Origin: an uncultured Woeseiaceae bacterium
GTDB taxonomy: Bacteria; Pseudomonadota; Gammaproteobacteria; Steroidobacterales; Woeseiaceae
Length of the DNA: 37,643 nt
Direction of reading: 5' to 3'
Assembly (NCBI GenBank): GCA_902517795.1
Contig: CABYDR010000010.1
Coordinates: forward strand, 1-37,643
Positions 33,488 to 37,643 of the stretch are shown here, one piece after another. The notes under the pieces were generated by a model. That model saw nothing but the letters and a program-made list of their open reading frames with translations. It did no database searches and was not told where the DNA came from. Within the stretch, counting starts at the first letter, position 1. Every line of letters starts with the position of its first letter. The position numbers were made by a program, and so were the translations under genes.

Positions 33488-36211
33488 ATGCTTAAGGTAA
33501 ATAAGGTACACCAAGCGGTATTGGTTGCGATGTCAGCAGGCACAGCTTCATCAGCATTGCATGCTCAAGCAATCGAAGAAATCACAGTTACCGCGACAAA
33601 GAGAGCCGCAAGTATGCAAGACGTTGCTTTGGCAGTTCAAGCAATGGATTCACAAGCACTTGAGGATCAAAATATTCAGAGTTTTACAGATTACGTAAAA
33701 TACTTACCAAGTGTTAACTTTGGTGGTCGTGGGCCAGGTCAAAATGAAATTTATGTTCGTGGTGCCGCAGTCGATGCCATCAATATAACAGTGGCAGAAT
33801 CTCAAGGTTCAGCACCAAACGTGGCGCTTTATCTAGATGAGCAGCCTGTTACATCAGGTGGACGAAACTTGGATGTATATGTTACTGATATGGAGCGAAT
33901 AGAGGTTCTTCCTGGACCACAGGGAACACTCTATGGTGCGAGCTCAATGGCTGGAACAGTAAGATTGATTACTAACAAGCCTAATCTTGATGAGTTCGAA
34001 GCCAGTTGGAATGGGAGTTATTCCAGAACTGATGGTGGTGAAGCCTCTAATTCAATGGAAGCGATGATTAACATTCCTATCGTTGAAGGTAAAATGGCTT
34101 TCCGTGCAGCGCTCTATAATGATAACCAAGGTGGTTACATAGATAATGTTGCCGGTACGTTCCAAGCAGATCATACTGTAAATGGAACTTTCCCTGGACA
34201 TAGCGTTACATTCCAGCCAGGCCATAAATTTGCTAATGGTACATCACTACCTGCATCAACATCAGTAACATCAGTCGCTCATGATGGATGGGCAACAACA
34301 GTTACAACAGGAACAACATTAACTGTTCCTGTGATCAAAGAAGTGGCTAATAACTCTTCAACGGTTGAAGATGATTTCAATGATGCGCATTATGCTGGAG
34401 CTCGTTTTGGTTTAAAATGGATCCTCAATGATAACTGGGATCTCTTAGTTCAAAACACGCAACAGTCACTTAAAACTGAAGGTGTTTGGGATTACGATAT
34501 GGCTAAGGGAGACCTCAAAGTATCGCGCTTCACACCAGATAATTTAGATGACACATTCAGTCAAACCGCATGGACACTAAGTGGCTCTGTTGGCGATATT
34601 GATCTCGTATACACAGGTGCATATCTTGATCGTTCGGTTGAGCAGATGCTTGATTACACTGGGTATACAAACATTGGTGCATTCATTTCTGGTTATCAGT
34701 GTGAATACCTCGTAGGTGGTTACTACACAGGTGACTACGATATGGGTACAGCGTACACATGGGATCCAACACTAAGCGGCGATCCAAATGTTATTGAATG
34801 TGGCGACCCATCAAGTGGCACTTACTTAGAAAACGAAATGACTCGTATGACTAATGAGCTGAGATTTAATACCAACTGGGATGGCATTATGAATCTTCAG
34901 GGTGGTGTTTTCATTGAAGACTTTGAAATCAAACACAGAGGTGACTTTAACTACAACGCTCCTTACGAAGCAGGCTGGGCACCGATCGATATAAATACGG
35001 CGTCTAAATTCAATAACTCCCCTGCCAATGCTAGAGGTGTTACTAACACTGCCACTCAATTTAGGAATGATAACCTTCGTGAAGAGTATCAAGTTGCCTT
35101 CTTCGGCGAAGCCAATTTTCAATTGAGTGATGAGTTAAACGTATCTGTCGGTGCTAGACGCTATGATTTAGAATATGATTATCAAGGTTATGGTGCGTGG
35201 CGATACGGTAATAGGCCGATATTTGTGGATGATAATGATGCAACAAACGACATCAGACCAAAAGTTACGGGTGGTCGTGACTACGGAACAAACTTCACGG
35301 GTATTAGACCGCTTAATACAGAAGATACCATGCTGAAGTTCACTGTTTCATTTACACCCAGTGACGATACGCTATTTTATGCGACATGGTCTGAAGGTTA
35401 TCGTCCAGGTGGATTCAACCGTGCAGCCGCGAAAGCAGGTGCTTACAGCGCAACAGCAAGTAACACAACTGATAGTGGTCTAGCTTGTGGAACAAAAGCT
35501 GCTATCAATTCTAACGCAAGAACTGGCTTCCCAGGATACTGTCTGCCATATGTGTTTAGGTCAGATACCATGGAAAACACAGAGATAGGTTGGAAATCAA
35601 CTATGATGGATGGTCGCTTGAGGTTCAATGGTTCAATCTATTACATTGAGTGGAAAGACCTCCAAGTGTCACAGTTTGACTCACAAAACATCTCTATTTT
35701 GACAGTAGTAGATAACGGTGGTGATGCTGAGATTTCGGGTATGGAAGGTGATCTAGTCTATGCAATGACAGACAACTTTACTCTACATGGAGCGTTTTCT
35801 CTTAATAACACAGAGTTAACAAGAGTTGATCCGGCCTTCGCAGTAGTCGTTCAAGATGAAGGTCGTGAACTTCCATTAACGCCTGAAACTCAATTCTCAC
35901 TCAGAGGAAGATACGAATGGGAAACAACCAATGGTGATGCTTATGCGCAACTTGGAATGAAGTACGCGAGTAAGGCGCTTAACTCAATCGTTGATACTGT
36001 TGATGAGCCTAACACCTATCAAAAAGCATACACAATTGTGGATGCAGCAACAGGTGTTAGAAACGTCAGAAACAACTGGGGAATGGAACTGTACATTCAA
36101 AACTTAACTGATGAGCGTGCTCAGTTGCACATCAACAGACAAGACTTTTTTGAGAGAGTTACAACAAACCGTCCTCGTACAGTTGGTCTTAGAATTTCAT
36201 ACGATTTCTAA
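33488..36211 (+). CDS. TonB-dependent outer-membrane receptor
   Basis: 907 residues. A signal peptide ends at about residue 28 (SSALHAQA). The mature start EEITVTATKRAASMQDV is the usual beginning of the plug in marine gammaproteobacterial receptors. The plug contains VKYLPSVNFGGRGPGQNEIYVRG and ERIEVLPGPQGTLYGASSMAGTVRLITNKP-type sequence (about 140-165, split here by class). The beta-barrel follows, with the late FTPSDDTLFYATWSEGYRPGGFN and the C-terminal RISYDF ending in Phe for BAM recognition. A Thr/Ser/Val-rich segment near 245-285 and extracellular Cys pairs look like exposed loops. The substrate is unknown; this clade carries siderophores, B12, glycans or other large solutes. A promoter candidate precedes it and a strong terminator follows. 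Confidence 0.94.
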   Translation: MLKVNKVHQAVLVAMSAGTASSALHAQAIEEITVTATKRAASMQDVALAVQAMDSQALEDQNIQSFTDYVKYLPSVNFGGRGPGQNEIYVRGAAVDAINITVAESQGSAPNVALYLDEQPVTSGGRNLDVYVTDMERIEVLPGPQGTLYGASSMAGTVRLITNKPNLDEFEASWNGSYSRTDGGEASNSMEAMINIPIVEGKMAFRAALYNDNQGGYIDNVAGTFQADHTVNGTFPGHSVTFQPGHKFANGTSLPASTSVTSVAHDGWATTVTTGTTLTVPVIKEVANNSSTVEDDFNDAHYAGARFGLKWILNDNWDLLVQNTQQSLKTEGVWDYDMAKGDLKVSRFTPDNLDDTFSQTAWTLSGSVGDIDLVYTGAYLDRSVEQMLDYTGYTNIGAFISGYQCEYLVGGYYTGDYDMGTAYTWDPTLSGDPNVIECGDPSSGTYLENEMTRMTNELRFNTNWDGIMNLQGGVFIEDFEIKHRGDFNYNAPYEAGWAPIDINTASKFNNSPANARGVTNTATQFRNDNLREEYQVAFFGEANFQLSDELNVSVGARRYDLEYDYQGYGAWRYGNRPIFVDDNDATNDIRPKVTGGRDYGTNFTGIRPLNTEDTMLKFTVSFTPSDDTLFYATWSEGYRPGGFNRAAAKAGAYSATASNTTDSGLACGTKAAINSNARTGFPGYCLPYVFRSDTMENTEIGWKSTMMDGRLRFNGSIYYIEWKDLQVSQFDSQNISILTVVDNGGDAEISGMEGDLVYAMTDNFTLHGAFSLNNTELTRVDPAFAVVVQDEGRELPLTPETQFSLRGRYEWETTNGDAYAQLGMKYASKALNSIVDTVDEPNTYQKAYTIVDAATGVRNVRNNWGMELYIQNLTDERAQLHINRQDFFERVTTNRPRTVGLRISYDF

Positions 36212-36233
36212 ATCAGCGACGTAAGTAATAAAG

Positions 36234-36261
36234 AAAAGGCGGGCTATGCTCGCCTTTTTTT
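36234..36261 (+). terminator. Rho-independent terminator after the TonB-dependent receptor
   Basis: GGCGGGC-tat-GCTCGCC, flanked by AAAA and TTTT that extend the stem, is followed by a run of seven T (36255-36261). It is the clearest terminator in the window, 23 nt after the receptor stop, and it separates this gene from the TPR-sulfotransferase. Confidence 0.9.
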
Positions 36262-36292
36262 ATTGAATAACCAATCAAGTTAACTTATTAAA

Positions 36293-37643
36293 ATGCAAAC
36301 ATCAGGCAAAAGAAAAATCGAGTTCGATCAACGTCTTGAGAAATCTAAGTCATTACTTGATAATAGCCGCATTGTAGAAGCAGAAAAAAATACAGAGAAA
36401 ATCTTAGAGGATTTTCCTGATAATGCAGAAGCCCTTTATGTACTAGCTGTCTGCCAACGTTATCTCAATAGGCTTGAAGAAGCACTCAAAACACTAAAAA
36501 AGTTAAAGCAAATAAGACCAGGATACGGCAGAGCTTTTCAAGAGGAAGGTCATGTTTGTGTTAAAGCCGGCTATATTACTCAAGCTAAAAGTGCCTACAG
36601 ACATGCCGTTAATTTAAATAACTCACTTATTGCCAGCTGGGCAGGATTAACCAAAATATTAAAATCGGAAGGCAATGAAGAGAATGCAAAAATTACGGAA
36701 CATGAATACAAAAAACTCCAAGCATTACCTGTTGAGATACTGAGTGTAAGAAATATGATTGCTGAAGGTCATAATTTTCAAGCAGAGAAATTATGCCGTA
36801 GATTTCTAATGCAGAACAAAAAAAATGTCGAAGGCATGCGATTACTTGCTAGCTTGGGTGTCGCTGCTGACGTTCTTGATGATGCCGAATTTTTGTTGGA
36901 AAAAGCCTTGGAATATGAACCCGATAATAATTTTGCTCGAAATGATTACATGGAAGTATTGTATAGGAGACAAAAATACCAGCACTCACTTGAGCAAGCA
37001 AAAATTCTTAAAAATAAAGATCCAAATAACATCAAATATCAGGTTGCCTATGCAAACCAAGCGGTTGCAGTAGGTCATTACAAAGAAGCCTTGAAAATAT
37101 ATAACAAAGCTAATGAGGCTCTTCCAAATAATCCAGAGCTAAATTTGGTGCATGGCCATGCATTAAAAACTATTGGTGATGTGGATGATGCAATTGTTGC
37201 CTATCGAAAATCTTATTCGTCCAGAAAAGATTATGGTGACGCATACTGGAGTTTGGCCAATCTCAAGACATATCGATTTACCGCTGAAGAGGTTGCTTTA
37301 ATGCAGGAAAATGAGTCAGCCTCATCAACAATTCTAGCAGATAGAATTCATCTAAATTTTGCCCTAGGAAAACATTTTGAAGATTCAAAATCTTTTGAAA
37401 AATCATTTGCCTACTATGAAAAAGGAAACGCATTACAATGCTCAAATCAGCATTATAAAAAAGAACACATGACCGATATCCTAAATCTACAAATTGAATA
37501 TTGTAATAAAGAACTCTTTAATAAAAATGAAGATGCCGGTTATGATGCCCCAGATCCGATCTTTATTGTAGGTCTCCCCAGAGCCGGCTCAACGTTACTT
37601 GAGCAAATACTTGCATCTCATTCAAAAATTGAAGGGACACTTG
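36293..37643 (+). CDS. TPR-repeat sulfotransferase family protein, 3' end cut off by the window edge
   Basis: Reading from ATG 36293 gives 450 codons with no stop before the window end, so the gene continues outside. The first 400 residues are TPR-type helices: LEKSKSLLDNSRIVEAEKN, EALYVLAVCQRYLNRLEEAL, GHYKEALKIYNKANEALPNN, HGHALKTIGDVDDAIVAYRK. Residues 421-450 begin the sulfotransferase domain: DPIFIVGLPRAGSTLLEQIL, where GLPRAGST (427-434) is the PAPS 5'-phosphosulfate loop. About 200 further residues are expected. Such fusions sulfate or otherwise modify proteins, lipids or small molecules; the target is unknown. The ribosome-binding site is weak. In many gammaproteobacteria this gene type follows a TonB-dependent receptor. 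Confidence 0.9.
   Translation, partial: MQTSGKRKIEFDQRLEKSKSLLDNSRIVEAEKNTEKILEDFPDNAEALYVLAVCQRYLNRLEEALKTLKKLKQIRPGYGRAFQEEGHVCVKAGYITQAKSAYRHAVNLNNSLIASWAGLTKILKSEGNEENAKITEHEYKKLQALPVEILSVRNMIAEGHNFQAEKLCRRFLMQNKKNVEGMRLLASLGVAADVLDDAEFLLEKALEYEPDNNFARNDYMEVLYRRQKYQHSLEQAKILKNKDPNNIKYQVAYANQAVAVGHYKEALKIYNKANEALPNNPELNLVHGHALKTIGDVDDAIVAYRKSYSSRKDYGDAYWSLANLKTYRFTAEEVALMQENESASSTILADRIHLNFALGKHFEDSKSFEKSFAYYEKGNALQCSNQHYKKEHMTDILNLQIEYCNKELFNKNEDAGYDAPDPIFIVGLPRAGSTLLEQILASHSKIEGTL

Noticed and set aside
34200-34345. Thr/Ser-rich stretch in the TonB-dependent receptor as an inserted repeat
   Set aside because: It keeps the frame and shows no tandem unit or flanking duplication; it looks like an ordinary surface loop.
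36825-37073. 82-residue ORF inside the right-hand end
   Set aside because: It is an out-of-frame shadow of the long TPR-sulfotransferase frame, which is open from 36293 to the window end.

Overview
The window looks like chromosomal DNA of an A+T-rich marine heterotrophic proteobacterium, most likely a gammaproteobacterium. The clues are a TonB-dependent receptor followed by a TPR-sulfotransferase, a DUF3604/parvulin/HupE cassette, tight operons and short spacers. The exact lineage cannot be fixed from the sequence alone. I see no rRNA, tRNA, CRISPR array, insertion sequence, integrase or phage gene, and no recognisable DNA-binding regulator. Two genes run off the window edges: a DUF6152-type protein at the left and a TPR-sulfotransferase at the right.

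Layout. (1) 1-4715 holds accessory metabolism: the DUF6152 gene (+), then on the minus strand a class-III aminotransferase of the glutamate-1-semialdehyde aminomutase type, a large TPR lipoprotein and a sugar-porter MFS transporter. (2) 4848-12203 (+) is a five-gene run: DUF3604 periplasmic PHP-like protein, membrane-anchored parvulin-type PPIase, HupE/UreJ-like membrane protein, NhaC-family antiporter and a BCCT betaine/choline-type transporter. (3) 12209-20222 (-) is a six-gene overlapping operon: a dimethylglycine-dehydrogenase-like flavoprotein, a GFA-family formaldehyde-handling protein, and the four subunits of heterotetrameric sarcosine oxidase (soxB, soxD, soxA, soxG). (4) 20403-26807 (+), divergent from (3), carries an MttB-family methyltransferase and two more DMGDH-like FAD/GcvT fusion proteins. 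(5) 26809-31274 (-) is a five-gene corrinoid methyl-transfer operon: a second MttB-family protein, its corrinoid protein, a small PF13769-type 'virulence factor' protein, a MetF-like methylenetetrahydrofolate reductase and a methyl-THF:corrinoid methyltransferase. (6) 31571-33256 (+) is formate-tetrahydrofolate ligase. (7) From 33488 there is a TonB-dependent receptor with a strong terminator, then the partial TPR-sulfotransferase.

How it fits together (inference). Regions 2-6 read as one N-methyl catabolic island. A BCCT carrier imports a quaternary amine such as glycine betaine. MttB-type enzymes move one methyl group to the corrinoid protein, and the pterin methyltransferase passes it to THF. 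The MetF-like enzyme would oxidise methyl-THF to methylene-THF. The DMGDH-like flavoproteins and SoxBDAG oxidatively remove the remaining methyls, giving methylene-THF (or formaldehyde, handled by the GFA protein) and finally glycine. Fhs links 10-formyl-THF to formate and ATP. The striking points are the coupling of a corrinoid methyltransferase route, best characterised in anaerobes, with O2- or electron-acceptor-dependent flavoenzymes; two different MttB homologues; three DMGDH paralogues; no visible corrinoid reductive activase; and oppositely charged tails on the methyltransferases and the corrinoid protein.
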